Notes: a model not told the origin generated them from the letters alone. Numbered from the stretch's first letter, positions 10,323 through 19,081 are shown. The stretch: 61,770 nt of DNA from CAYMJK01 sp043101635 (GCA_043101635.1 JBICIE010000267.1:1-61770); one strand, 5' to 3'. Numbers and translations are program-made.

Positions 10323-10709
10323 TCAGGAGGATGCGAGCTTGCGCTCGACGAAGTTGACCAGTGCGTCGACCGTGAAGATCTCGGCGACCTTGGAAACGCT
10401 CGGATCCTGCTCCAGCTTCGAGAAATCCGCATGCGGCAGCCGCGCCTTCAGAGCCTCCAGCCCCTTCGGCGTCACCTTGCCGTCCTGCACGTAGTCGGGA
10501 TCCTGGGTCACGTTGTCCGGGAACAGCTCGCCCTGCTGGATCTTGAAGCCGAAGGCCTGCTCAAGCTGGAAACCGATGTCGAGAAAGTCGATCGACTCGG
10601 CCCCGAGATCCCGCGTCAGGGTCGCCTCGGGCGTGACTTCCTCATCATCGACGGCGAGAGCCTCGGCGAGGACTTCCCTGACCTTCTCCTGGATTTCATC
10701 GCGCGTCAT
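10323..10709 (-). CDS. Long acyl carrier protein, AcpXL-like
   Basis: 128 residues, against about 78 for a housekeeping ACP. The first 60 residues are a normal carrier domain with the phosphopantetheine Ser in DLGAESIDFLD. The remaining part is an extension of about 50 residues containing VQDGKVTPKGLEALKARL, then a final helix VDALVNFVERKL. A GK-V-T/S-x(4-6)-LK insertion after the carrier helices recalls AcpXL, the carrier for very-long-chain acyl groups in rhizobia; that assignment is a resemblance, not proof. The ATG at 10709 is chosen because AGGGG lies upstream and the carrier domain begins there. It sits between two FabZ-like dehydratases on the same strand. Confidence 0.85.
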   Translation of the reverse strand: MTRDEIQEKVREVLAEALAVDDEEVTPEATLTRDLGAESIDFLDIGFQLEQAFGFKIQQGELFPDNVTQDPDYVQDGKVTPKGLEALKARLPHADFSKLEQDPSVSKVAEIFTVDALVNFVERKLASS

Positions 10710-10761
10710 GCGGCAGGTCCCCTGGTGGTCGGGCTCATCGTAGACCACGGCGCGCCCGGGT

Positions 10762-11175
10762 TCAGCCGCGGGGCAGACGACAGGGACGCAGCGTCAGCCG
10801 CCCGGAGACCGCCGTGGGGGCCCCGTCCGGCCCCGCGCCCGGCGCCAGGGCCAGACCCCGTCCATCCAGCGTGAAGCCGTCATCGCCGACGCTGCGCAGC
10901 GAGACCTCCGCGCGCAGGGTCCAGCCCGGCCGAAGGAAGTGCCCGAACTTGACGGCGCGGGCCGATCCGAGCACCAGGCTCGTCTCCGGACCAACACGGT
11001 CCGACAGCAGCGCGCAGCCCGCCTGCGCCAGGGCCTCGACCATCAGCACCCCGGGCAGCACCGGGTAGCCCGGGAAGTGATCCTGCAGGTACTCCTCGGC
11101 GCTGCTCACGTGTTTGAGCGTGACGATGCGCTGCTCGGACCGTTCGATCACCGCATCCACCAGGCAGAAGCGCAT
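10762..11175 (-). CDS. fabZ: 3-hydroxyacyl-ACP dehydratase, FabZ family (first copy)
   Basis: 137 residues, the usual FabZ size, with the full active-site signature DHFPGYPVLPGVLMVEALAQ (His and Glu both present). It removes water from 3-hydroxyacyl-ACP during chain elongation. The ATG at 11175 is used; a TTG two codons upstream is also in frame but starts no better. It heads the three-gene set with the long ACP (52 bp downstream) and the diverged dehydratase. recO is divergent, only 47 bp away, so both promoters must share that gap. Whether this is the housekeeping FabZ or dedicated to the long ACP cannot be told here. Confidence 0.88.
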   Translation of the reverse strand: MRFCLVDAVIERSEQRIVTLKHVSSAEEYLQDHFPGYPVLPGVLMVEALAQAGCALLSDRVGPETSLVLGSARAVKFGHFLRPGWTLRAEVSLRSVGDDGFTLDGRGLALAPGAGPDGAPTAVSGRLTLRPCRLPRG

Positions 11176-11222
11176 CCCCAACCGTACGCCGAGACTCCAC
11201 CAGCCGTCCGCTACGCTCTGGC

Positions 11223-11939
11223 GTGGCGACCCGCCGGGATGAAGCGATCTGCCTGCGCCAGCTTGACTGGTCCGAGACCAGCCAGGTCGTCACGCTGCTC
11301 GGCCGCCAGATCGGCCTGGTGCGGGCCCTCGTCAAGGGCGCGCGGCGAGAGCGGGCGCCGTATTCCGGTGGGCTCGAGGTCCTGACGCGCGGGGAGATGG
11401 TCGCCATCATCAAGGCCTCCGGCGCCATGGCGACCCTGACATCCTGGGACCTGCTCGACCCCATGAACCAGCTTCGCCGCTCGCTCGGGGCCCACTATGG
11501 CGCCATCTACCTCGCCGACGCCACGCAGCGCAGTCTGAGCGAGCTCGATCCCCACCCGCCCTTGTACGATGCGCTGGTCGCGGCGCTGGGCGCCCTCGGC
11601 GATGAAGACGCCGCGCCGGTCTGCCTGCGCTACCTCTGGACCCTGCTCGCGCAGATCGGCTATCGCCCGGATCTCGGCGACCCCGGCGCCGCCTCGATCG
11701 TCGGGTTCGACCCCGAGGCCGGGCGCCTCGTCGCCCGCGGCGGCGCCGGAAGCTGGCCCGTCCGAGCCGCCACCATCCGGGCCCTGCGCGCCCTCGATGC
11801 GGGCGCCGCCGCCGATCACGCCACCACCGCCCGGGCCCTGCGCCTGCTCGACGCCTACCTGACCCGCCTTCTCGGACGTCCCCTGCCCAGCGCCGAGGCC
11901 TTCTTCGGCGCCGGAGGCCCGGGCGCCGCCCCGCGGTGA
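11223..11939 (+). CDS. recO: DNA repair protein RecO
   Basis: 238 residues; loads RecA onto SSB-coated DNA in the RecFOR pathway. The N-terminal OB-fold starts with the typical DEAICLRQLDWSETSQVVTL, followed by GLVRALVKGARR and SGGLEVLTRGEM. The helical middle domain contains LYDALVAALGAL and VCLRYLWTLLAQIGYRPDL. The zinc-finger cysteines of many RecO proteins are missing, as in some other lineages. The start is GTG at 11223, because the OB fold begins right there and no in-frame ATG precedes it. It is divergently transcribed from the fabZ gene. Confidence 0.88.
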   Translation: MATRRDEAICLRQLDWSETSQVVTLLGRQIGLVRALVKGARRERAPYSGGLEVLTRGEMVAIIKASGAMATLTSWDLLDPMNQLRRSLGAHYGAIYLADATQRSLSELDPHPPLYDALVAALGALGDEDAAPVCLRYLWTLLAQIGYRPDLGDPGAASIVGFDPEAGRLVARGGAGSWPVRAATIRALRALDAGAAADHATTARALRLLDAYLTRLLGRPLPSAEAFFGAGGPGAAPR

Positions 11940-12003
11940 AAGTCGCTCCGCGGGCGTGTCGATGCTCAGGACGTTCACGGACGAACTTCACCGAGAGGCG
12001 ACG

Positions 12004-13530
12004 ATGCCGACAGAAACGCCCCAGCGCGCCGATGCGCTCGAAGCGGTGCTGCACTGCACCACCCTGCCGACCCTGCCCGCGGTGGCGCTCCGGGTTCTCG
12101 AACTCAGCGCCGACCCCGAGGTCACCCTGCCGCAGCTCGCCGGCGTGATCGCCAGCGACCAGGGGCTGTCGGCGAAGCTGCTCCAGACCGTCAACTCCAG
12201 CTTCTACGGCGTCCGGAACAAGTGCTCGACGGTCAACCAGGCCGTGGCCCTGCTGGGCATCCGGGCCGTGCGCAGCCTGTCCCTCGGCTTCTCCCTGGTC
12301 GGGACGCTGCAGGACCGGGGCGACGGGCCATTCGACTATCCCGCCTACTGGCGCCGGGCCCTGGTCACGGCTCTCGCCGCCAGGCGCATCGCCGCCGCCG
12401 CCGCCACCGGCGAGGCCGACGAGGCCTTCCTCATCGGCCTGCTGCAGGACATCGGGATGATCGCCGCCCTGCGGTCCCTGGGCCCCCAGTACGCCCGGCT
12501 GGTGCAGAGAGCCGGTCCGCACCACTGCCTTGCCGAAGTCGAATTGACGGAACTGGGCGCCCAGCACGCCGAGATGGGCGCTGCGCTGGCCCGCCGCTGG
12601 GGCCTTCCCGAGGAACTCTCGATTCCCATCCGCTTCCACGAGCAGCCCAGCGCCGCCCCCGGCGAGCGCCGACGCCTGACCCAGTGCGTTGCCCTGGGCA
12701 ATCTCGTCCATGACGCCCTCGGCGGCAGCGCGCCGATGGCCGCCCAGCGGGCCTTTGCCCGCAAGGCAAGCGCCTGGCTCGGCCTGCGCGAAGACCAGTG
12801 CGACGAGATCACGCGCTCCACCGCCGAGGCCGCCCGCGAGGCCGCCGCCCTGCTCCGGATCGAAACAGGCGCCTACCCCGATGTCACCGCCATGCTCGCC
12901 GAGGCCCGGCGCCTGCGCGAGCAGATCGCCGGCGAGCCCGATGGCGAGCCCGATGAAGGGCCCGACGGCCTCGGCTCGCTGGTCAAGGATGGCCGCCTGC
13001 GCGATCCGCTCACCGGCGCCCTGACCCGCGCCGAGTTCGAGTGCCGGCTTGCAGCCGCCTTCGAGCAGACGCTTGCCGGCGCAGCGCCCGTGGCCCTAGT
13101 GCTGGCCGAACTGGACAACCTCGATCGGCTCCGGGCCACGCGCGGCGGGCACATCGTTGACCTCGCCCTCGTCGAGACGGCCCACACCATGGAGCACCTG
13201 CTGGCGCCCACCGGCGCCGGCGAGGTGATCGTGGGACGCTGGGACGCCGGATCGATCGCCGGCGCCATCATCGGGCCGGACCGCGAGGGGGCGATGCGCC
13301 TGGTCACGCGCTGCACGGCCGAACTGGAGGCCCTCAGCGCCGGATGGTGCGGCGCCCCGGGAGACCCGCCTGTCTCGCTGAGCCTCGGCCTGGCCATCGC
13401 CGACAGCGCCAGCGCCGCGGCGTACCGGCGCATCGAACTGCTGATCCAGGCCGCCCACAAGGCTCTGCAGGCCTCGCAGGCCGCCGGCGGCGGCCAGCTT
13501 CGCGCCTTCACGCCGCGCCAGGCGGCGTAG
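12004..13530 (+). CDS. HDOD-domain regulator with degenerate GGDEF-like C-terminus
   Basis: 508 residues. The N-terminal half is an HDOD domain (about 10-220): LPTLPAVALRVLELSADPEV, IASDQGLSAKLLQTVNSSFY and LGIRAVRSLSLGFSL are typical. HDOD proteins act in signalling and lack HD hydrolase residues. The C-terminal part (about 330-505) has the GGDEF-family entry motif DPLTGALTRAEF, but the catalytic GGDEF loop is replaced by GRWDAGSIAG, so cyclase activity is unlikely. The ATG at 12004, preceded by GAGAGGCG, is preferred; a GTG at 11956 is an alternative. The last 23 bases overlap the convergent M16 protease gene. Confidence 0.82.
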   Translation: MPTETPQRADALEAVLHCTTLPTLPAVALRVLELSADPEVTLPQLAGVIASDQGLSAKLLQTVNSSFYGVRNKCSTVNQAVALLGIRAVRSLSLGFSLVGTLQDRGDGPFDYPAYWRRALVTALAARRIAAAAATGEADEAFLIGLLQDIGMIAALRSLGPQYARLVQRAGPHHCLAEVELTELGAQHAEMGAALARRWGLPEELSIPIRFHEQPSAAPGERRRLTQCVALGNLVHDALGGSAPMAAQRAFARKASAWLGLREDQCDEITRSTAEAAREAAALLRIETGAYPDVTAMLAEARRLREQIAGEPDGEPDEGPDGLGSLVKDGRLRDPLTGALTRAEFECRLAAAFEQTLAGAAPVALVLAELDNLDRLRATRGGHIVDLALVETAHTMEHLLAPTGAGEVIVGRWDAGSIAGAIIGPDREGAMRLVTRCTAELEALSAGWCGAPGDPPVSLSLGLAIADSASAAAYRRIELLIQAAHKALQASQAAGGGQLRAFTPRQAA

Positions 13531-14770
13531 GACCCGGACCGGCTTCGGCCTCCATCGGCAGCAGCCGCCCTTCGGTCAGCGGGCGCACCGGGAAGTCGGC
13601 CGCCACCGCGCGCACATCATCCACCGTCACCGCGCGGATCCGCTCCAGCTCATCTTCCAGCTTCGTGTAGCGACCCAGCAGCGTCCACTGCACGCCGATG
13701 CGCTGCATCTGGTCGTGCGGGTTCTCGCTGTGCAGCGTCAGGGCCGTCGCGGCCAAGGCCCGCAGCCGGGCGAGGTCCTTCTCTTCGATGTGCCGGCCGA
13801 TCTGATCGACCTCTTCCATCACGCGGGCCCAGATCTCCGCGGCCCGGTCCGGCTCGCCGGAGGCGTAGAGGAAGAACTCGCCGTAGCCATCGTGCGGGGC
13901 GTAGTCGCAGGAGGCTTCCTCCGCGATCCCCGGCTCGATCAAGGCCCAGTGCAGGCGGCTGTTGTCCGGCCCGCCGAGGATGCGCGACAGCAGCATCGCG
14001 GCGTACCGCCGGTCATCGGCCATCGCCGGCGCCGGCGCCAGCCCGAGCATGTAGGCCCGGTTGATGCGCTTGTCGCGCAGGGTCAACTCGCCGGCGCCGA
14101 CCTCTTCCGGCGGCGCCTCCCGCCCCGGTCCCGTCGCCTGCCAGCCGGCGCACAGGTCCCCGAGCTGCTCGACCACGCGGTCGAAGTCCACCTTGCCGGC
14201 GCAGGCGACCACGGTGTTGTCAGCGCTGTAGCGCTGGTCGAAGTACGCCTGCATCGCGTCCCGCGACATGTCGGTGATGGTCTCGGTCGTGCCCAGCACG
14301 CGGTGGCCGAGGGGGCCGCCGCGGAAGTGCTCCTCGCTGGCTCGTTCGTACAGCACCCAGAAGGGGCTGTCCTTGTACATGGCGATCTCTTCGAGGATGA
14401 CGCCCTTCTCGGTGTCGAAATCCTCGCTGCGCAGGGCCGGGCGGAGCATGCGGGAGACCAGTTCGGTGGCCCGGTCCATGCGCTCGGGCAACGCGTGGGC
14501 GTAGAAGCAGGTCAGCTCGGTCGAGGTGTAGGCGTTGTTGCGGGCGCCGATGTCATCGAAGGCGCGGTTCAGCTCATCCGGCCCGACGCCGTCGTAGCCC
14601 TTGAACATCATGTGCTCGAGGAAGTGGCTGACGCCCATGAGCTGCGTCTGCTCATCGCGGGCGCCGGTCTTGACGAAGAAGCCGATCCCGGCCGAGTGGG
14701 CCTCGGGATTGACCTCGCCGATGATGGTGAGCCCGTTGTCGAGCGTCGCGTGCTGGAAGTCTGCTGGCAT
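13508..14770 (-). CDS. M16-family zinc protease (pitrilysin/processing peptidase type)
   Basis: 420 residues. The inverted zinc motif HFLEH (residues 49-53) and the downstream Glu in GVILEEIAMYKD mark the catalytic M16 half. RNNAYTSTELTCFYAHALPE and the later GPDNSRLHWALIE segment fit the mitochondrial-processing-peptidase-like subfamily. No signal peptide is seen, so a cytoplasmic or unconventional location is likely. No second, inactive M16 partner is adjacent. The 3' end overlaps the HDOD gene by 23 bases. The start lacks a clear Shine-Dalgarno sequence. Confidence 0.9.
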   Translation of the reverse strand: MPADFQHATLDNGLTIIGEVNPEAHSAGIGFFVKTGARDEQTQLMGVSHFLEHMMFKGYDGVGPDELNRAFDDIGARNNAYTSTELTCFYAHALPERMDRATELVSRMLRPALRSEDFDTEKGVILEEIAMYKDSPFWVLYERASEEHFRGGPLGHRVLGTTETITDMSRDAMQAYFDQRYSADNTVVACAGKVDFDRVVEQLGDLCAGWQATGPGREAPPEEVGAGELTLRDKRINRAYMLGLAPAPAMADDRRYAAMLLSRILGGPDNSRLHWALIEPGIAEEASCDYAPHDGYGEFFLYASGEPDRAAEIWARVMEEVDQIGRHIEEKDLARLRALAATALTLHSENPHDQMQRIGVQWTLLGRYTKLEDELERIRAVTVDDVRAVAADFPVRPLTEGRLLPMEAEAGPGPTPPGAA

Positions 14771-14872
14771 GGGGAAGCGTAGGGGTCGGGGGTGGTTCAG
14801 CGGTTGCGCATGGATAGCGGGCGCATCGTGTGCGCGGGGGTGGCGTGGATGTGGGGATGGCGGCCGGGCGCG

Positions 14873-16012
14873 TCACGGGGCGCGGGGGAGGGCGCCGGCG
14901 CGGTGGAAGAGATCGCGCGGAGATGGTGGGCCGCTGGAGGGTGGGACAGGCGTCTCGCCTGTGCGGGAGTCGGCGGACGCATTGGAGCGAGCGTTGCGCT
15001 GGCCCTCGCTGGGGGCGATTTGTGTGACGGGCGCTTCGACGACCCCTTCAGGGTCGAGATGAAGAAGGCGCGCCAGGTTCCGGGCCTGGCGCTCGCTGCG
15101 CTTCGCTCCAGGCCCGGCTACTTCAGATGAGCCCGTCGGGCTCTCATTGAGGGAGGCTTTGGGGGAAGTGGCGCGCTCGGTGAAGTCGAGCGCGGGGCGC
15201 GCGGGCGAGGCCTTGTAGGGGGAAGAGCCCCTCACCGACCTCGCTTCGCGAGGCCACCTCTCCCCGCTCGCGCGGGGCGAGGGTGGGAGGTGGGCGCCGT
15301 TGCTGGTGTCGGGCGCGGTGGAATGGTTGGCGCGGACGTGGGTCAGGGCGCGTGAGAAGTTGTTGAGGGCGTGCTGGTCTTCGGTGTTCCTGGGCGAGCG
15401 GGAGCGCGAGCGCGTCGGGCGGGGGCCGGTTGGTTTGCGGCGGAAGGGCCAGGGGAGGCGCAGGGACCCGCGCGGGGGGAAGAGGATGGAGCGGGCGGCG
15501 GCGAGGGCGACTTCGGTGGCGCGGACGTTGGATGGAGAAAGCAGCGGCTCTTCGCGGAAGAGGTGAGCGCGGCAGGTTTCGGTGAGGGAGCAGAGGGCGG
15601 CCAGTTCGGCGTAGGGGCGGGCATCCCGGATGCGGCGGCGCTCTTCGGCGCGCAGCTTGGCGAACTGGCGGCGGATGTGGGGCTGCGCTGTCCAGGCGAT
15701 GTAGTGGTTGAGATCGATGTCGTGGTTGGCGGCGATCTCGACTGCTGTCATCTCGCCTCGGAGGCGCTGGATGAGGAGGCAGTTGAGGTCGACGTGGGCG
15801 GGGAGGGAGAGAAGGGGAGAGGCATCAGGCACTGGGCACTGGGCATCAGGTTGCGCGGCGGGGGCGTGATCCCGGCAGGATGCAATCCTGCCCCACTCGT
15901 CTTGGTTGAGGCGGTCGTTGGTGGGAGCACCGATGTCGCGTGGCGACATTGGTGGAACGGCGTGGATGTGACCGTTGGTGTGGTTGTGGCCGTTGAGGGT
16001 TGCGCTGGGCAT
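14873..16012 (-). CDS. Hypothetical protein with HTH-like core and repeat-derived C-terminus
   Basis: 379 residues, function unknown. Residues about 75-200 look like real protein: LNCLLIQRLRGEMTAVEIAA reads as a helix-turn-helix, followed by Arg/Ala-rich helices. The N-terminal 70 residues and everything after about residue 235 correspond to repeat DNA: a GCAGGAT-type hairpin near the start, the two-hairpin element at 15227-15290, and the ACAGGCG hairpin near the end. These give low-complexity Pro/Ser/Arg protein. Either small repeats inserted in frame into an older gene, or only the central part is coding. There is no clear ribosome site before the ATG at 16012. Confidence 0.45.
   Translation of the reverse strand: MPSATLNGHNHTNGHIHAVPPMSPRDIGAPTNDRLNQDEWGRIASCRDHAPAAQPDAQCPVPDASPLLSLPAHVDLNCLLIQRLRGEMTAVEIAANHDIDLNHYIAWTAQPHIRRQFAKLRAEERRRIRDARPYAELAALCSLTETCRAHLFREEPLLSPSNVRATEVALAAARSILFPPRGSLRLPWPFRRKPTGPRPTRSRSRSPRNTEDQHALNNFSRALTHVRANHSTAPDTSNGAHLPPSPRASGERWPREARSVRGSSPYKASPARPALDFTERATSPKASLNESPTGSSEVAGPGAKRSERQARNLARLLHLDPEGVVEAPVTQIAPSEGQRNARSNASADSRTGETPVPPSSGPPSPRDLFHRAGALPRAP
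14946..14962. repeat. Small palindromic repeat, family C (ACAGGCG-TCT-CGCCTGT)
   Basis: Perfect 7-bp inverted repeat ACAGGCG/CGCCTGT around TCT, flanked by GTGGG and GCGGG. A diverged relative lies at 17511-17530. It is inside the C-terminal coding part of the hypothetical gene 14873-16012. Confidence 0.7.
15227..15290. repeat. Composite two-hairpin repeat, family D
   Basis: Two adjacent hairpins, CCTCGC-TTC-GCGAGG and CCCCGC-TCGC-GCGGGG, set between CCCCTCACCGA and CGAGGGTGGGAGG. Sequences of this shape recur as intergenic elements in many bacterial genomes. Here it is in frame within the hypothetical gene 14873-16012. Confidence 0.6.
15875..15899. repeat. Small palindromic repeat, family B (GCAGGAT-GCA-ATCCTGC)
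   Basis: Perfect 7-bp inverted repeat followed by the fixed flank CCCACTCG. Two further copies with the same flank are at 35060-35084 and 35972-35996. This copy is in the 5' part of the hypothetical gene. Confidence 0.75.
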
Positions 16013-16139
16013 GTGTGAATTGTTCGGGCGCCGCGCCGGTTTGCAAGGCGATGGGGGCGCAGGGGCGCGAAACTGCGCGCGCCGGTGACAGGTGCGAGGT
16101 GGTTACTGGCGAGAATTGGTGTGCGGACGGGCGCTCCGG

Positions 16140-17378
16140 TCAGTCGCAGCCCTGCTCGAAGAGGCGCATGAACTCGAGGAAGTCACCATGGTCGTCGCCC
16201 ACCCGACCGTCGCCGTCGTAGTCGGTACAAAGCCACTGATCTGATCGAGCGACCAGGAATGCGATCAGGTCGGCGCCATCAAGGACGCTGTCGCCGTTGA
16301 AGTCGGCCCGACACGGTCCGAACCCGATGATGCGCCACTTGCCTTGCCACAACTCCTCGTTCGTGAGCGCAAAGATCTCGCCATTGTTGTAAGCGATCGG
16401 GGATCCTTGGAACACCCCGCCCCACAAGGGGTTGAGGGGGCCGAGAACACTCGGGTACAACTCGCGATCGCGCTCCCAGCCGCTCGCGGTGCGACGATAG
16501 ACCAGAGCGCGGTTGAAGAAGTCCCGAGTGTACCCGGGAATGAGTTCACTGGTCACGAGTGTGTCGCCGGCAAGCGCGAAGTACCTGCCGGGGCCGAAGC
16601 CAATCGCGATGGTCGCGTCGAGTTTCCAGATGGCGGGCGATGATTGCACATAGACATCGATGCCAGCCTCAGTGCGGAACGCGATCCGGCCGGCGTCAAT
16701 CACGACTGGGCCCGTGGCGCCCGGCAAAACCGCTTCCGTGTTCCATCGTCCGCTGTTATCGCGCCGGAATATGGCGACGGGGCCAGGCGTCGCGGACGGA
16801 GGGCTACGCCACGTTGAGCATGCGATCAGATTGCCTTCAAGCGCAACCGAGGTCGTCTGCCGATCCCCAGCAAAGGGCGCGAGCAGATCCGCCTGATGTC
16901 GCCACACGGCGCCGTCGAAGTGGTAGACGGTACCCATGCCGCGTTCGGCCCACTGATCAGGGAACTGTCTGACTGCAAAGTAGTCACCATCGAGCGACGC
17001 GTCATCTTCATCGAGTGGGAGAAGCGCACGCTGCTCGATCGGCTCGTCGCGCCAAAGCACCCCATCGAATCGCAGTATGCGCCGTTGCGGCCAGAGTGCG
17101 ATTCGATCGCCGGATATGTCACAGCCGCCGAACCAGAGATCCGGGTTCTCATCGGGGATCTCCGCCTCCAGTAGCCAGTCGAGCCCTTGTCGACGGTAGA
17201 TGTGCGCGACGAGGCCGTAGTCGGGCCACTGGGAAAGCGCCGTCCAGACAAGAAGGTCGCCCTCAACATCTAGTGACGGCCGATAGGGACTCGAGTCGCG
17301 TGAGTCGAGGCGGAGGTACTCGGGCTGGGCGGCGGCGGTTGAGGCGAGCAGGGATGTTGCGAGGGCGAGTGTGCGCAT
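16140..17378 (-). CDS. Secreted beta-propeller-like protein with variant Gly-Cys dockerin tail
   Basis: 412 residues. Residues 1-18 are a signal peptide (MRTLALATSLLASTAAAQ). The body holds recurring units of about 45-50 residues with W-x-x-D-x-x-L and FDGVLWRDE-type strands, suggesting a beta-propeller. The C-terminus has two EF-hand-like loops, DFNGDSVLDGADL and DYDGDGRVGDDHGDF, ending EQGCD, a diverged version of the tail on nine other proteins here. The ATG at 17378 is chosen because AGGAG precedes it and the signal peptide starts there. Base composition is less GC-rich than the neighbours, hinting at transfer. Function unknown. Confidence 0.75.
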   Translation of the reverse strand: MRTLALATSLLASTAAAQPEYLRLDSRDSSPYRPSLDVEGDLLVWTALSQWPDYGLVAHIYRRQGLDWLLEAEIPDENPDLWFGGCDISGDRIALWPQRRILRFDGVLWRDEPIEQRALLPLDEDDASLDGDYFAVRQFPDQWAERGMGTVYHFDGAVWRHQADLLAPFAGDRQTTSVALEGNLIACSTWRSPPSATPGPVAIFRRDNSGRWNTEAVLPGATGPVVIDAGRIAFRTEAGIDVYVQSSPAIWKLDATIAIGFGPGRYFALAGDTLVTSELIPGYTRDFFNRALVYRRTASGWERDRELYPSVLGPLNPLWGGVFQGSPIAYNNGEIFALTNEELWQGKWRIIGFGPCRADFNGDSVLDGADLIAFLVARSDQWLCTDYDGDGRVGDDHGDFLEFMRLFEQGCD

Positions 17379-17510
17379 GGGGAGGCTCCTGGCTTCTGGA
17401 GTTATCGGCATGGGCGGGGGCCCGGTGAAGAGGCGCCGGCAACCTCGGCGCCGTCGCTCGGCGCGGCGCCCCGAGCTTGCGCTCGTGGGTTCCCTGGCGC
17501 GGCCGTTGCC

Positions 17511-17530
17511 GCAGAGGCGAGACGGCTGTA
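17511..17530. repeat. Diverged copy of palindromic repeat family C
   Basis: On the minus strand it reads ACAGCCG-TCT-CGCCTCT, matching the family C consensus at most stem positions. It sits in the 219-bp gap between the divergent propeller and ABC ATPase genes. Confidence 0.4.
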
Positions 17531-17597
17531 CCACATTCGCGAGCTTCGCAATAGCTCGCGCGATCTCCATCAGCCCGCCCCCGACTACCCTCGACCC

Positions 17598-18743
17598 GTG
17601 AGCCGCGACATCCGCATCCGGGGGCTTGTGAAGGACTTCGGCGAGAGCCGGGCCGTGGACGCGGTGGATGTGGACATCGCGCCGGGGGAGCTGTTCTTCC
17701 TGCTGGGGCCATCGGGCTGTGGGAAGACCACTCTGCTGCGCATGATCGCCGGGTTCATCGACCCCACCGCCGGCTCGATCGCCATCGGCGGGCGGGATGT
17801 GACGCGCCAGCCGGCCAACAAGCGCAACACGGCGATGGTGTTTCAGTCCTACGCGCTGTGGCCGCACATGACGGTGCAGGGCAACGTCGGATTCGGGCTG
17901 CAGGTGCGCCGCGCGCCCGGCGCCGAGCGGGCTCGGCGCATCGCCGAGGCGCTCAAGACGGTGCAGATGACCGGGTACGAGCAGCGCAAGCCGGGGCAGC
18001 TTTCCGGCGGCCAGCAGCAGCGGGTGGCGCTGGCCCGGGCCCTGGCGCCGCGACCGGATGTGCTGCTGCTGGATGAGCCGCTGAGCAACCTGGACGCCCG
18101 GCTGCGCCTCGAGCTGCGGGCGGAGATCCGGCGGATCTGCAAGCAGGCGGGGATCACGACCGTCTACGTGACCCACGACCAGAAGGAAGCGCTGAGCATG
18201 GCCGACCGCATCGCGGTGATGCGGGAGGGGCGCATCGAGCAGATCGGCTCGCCGCAGGATCTGTACCGGCGGCCGCGGTCGCGCTTCGTGGCCGAGTTCA
18301 TGGGGGAGACGAACCTGCTGGAGGCGACGCTGGGCCCGGGGCCGGAGGGGCTGATCGAGGTGAAGACCGCGGCGGGGACGCTGCTGGCCCGTCCGGCCGC
18401 GGGGGCGCCGCGCGAGGGCCCGGCCCTGTGCTCGATCCGTCCGGAGGCGATCCGGCTCGGGGCGCCGGACGGTCAGTTGCGTGGCCGGCGGGTCAGCGAG
18501 ACCTATCTCGGGGAACTCGCCCAGCACGAGATCGAGGTCGCCGGAGCGGTGCGCCTGCGCGTCGCGGAGATCAACCCGGCCGATGCCGGTGCGGAAGGCG
18601 AGGTTGGCCTGCGGATCGATCCGGCGGATGTTGCGCTGATTCCGCGCGACGGGGGGACCGGGCGGGAAGCCGACCGCACAGATGCCGACCATACGCGGCC
18701 GGCCGGCCGGCCACGCAACTTGCCGGCGACCGGCGGCGAATAG
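17598..18743 (+). CDS. ABC transporter ATPase, MalK/UgpC/PotA type, orphan
   Basis: 381-residue ATPase for an import system. Walker A is GPSGCGKTT, the Q-loop lies in MVFQSYALWPHM, the signature is LSGGQQQR, Walker B is LLLDEPLSNLD, and the switch His is in VTHDQ. After about residue 235 comes the regulatory TOBE-type domain with SIRPEAIRLG, typical of sugar, polyamine, ferric or phosphonate importers. No permease or binding protein is nearby, so it probably energises permeases encoded elsewhere. The start is GTG at 17598. The last 30 residues are low-complexity and Arg/Asp-rich. Confidence 0.9.
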   Translation: MSRDIRIRGLVKDFGESRAVDAVDVDIAPGELFFLLGPSGCGKTTLLRMIAGFIDPTAGSIAIGGRDVTRQPANKRNTAMVFQSYALWPHMTVQGNVGFGLQVRRAPGAERARRIAEALKTVQMTGYEQRKPGQLSGGQQQRVALARALAPRPDVLLLDEPLSNLDARLRLELRAEIRRICKQAGITTVYVTHDQKEALSMADRIAVMREGRIEQIGSPQDLYRRPRSRFVAEFMGETNLLEATLGPGPEGLIEVKTAAGTLLARPAAGAPREGPALCSIRPEAIRLGAPDGQLRGRRVSETYLGELAQHEIEVAGAVRLRVAEINPADAGAEGEVGLRIDPADVALIPRDGGTGREADRTDADHTRPAGRPRNLPATGGE

Positions 18744-18820
18744 GCATTGACGAGCGGGTCCGGGGCCCGTACAACAGTTGTCCCGCGCCGGGCGATTCCG
18801 GCCGCAACAGGAGCGACGCG

Positions 18821-19081
18821 ATGTCCAGGACCAGCCGAATCGCCATCGTCATGCTCGGCGTCTGTGCCGCGGCCAGCCTCACGGGCTGCGCGAGTCGCCA
18901 CGCCCGGATCCGCGCCAACCCGACTCCTGAGTTGCACACGCTCACCGGCCGGTACGTGGATCAGCAGAACGACTTTGCGATCATGTGGGACGAGAACGTC
19001 CGCATGCTGCGCCAGGACTGGGACCGCTTCTGGTACGTCGACCGGCCGAGCCGGCTGACGCCCGAGCCGATCGCCCGCTGA
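18821..19081 (+). CDS. Small lipoprotein of unknown function
   Basis: 86 residues. A basic start, a hydrophobic stretch and the lipobox SLTGC indicate a lipidated envelope protein of about 62 mature residues. The mature part contains the Trp/Asp/Arg-rich MWDENVRMLRQDWDRFWY, which looks like one amphipathic helix, and a polar tail. The start has AGGAG ten bases upstream. It is followed by a strong hairpin terminator at 19107. No known family recognised. Confidence 0.7.
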   Translation: MSRTSRIAIVMLGVCAAASLTGCASRHARIRANPTPELHTLTGRYVDQQNDFAIMWDENVRMLRQDWDRFWYVDRPSRLTPEPIAR

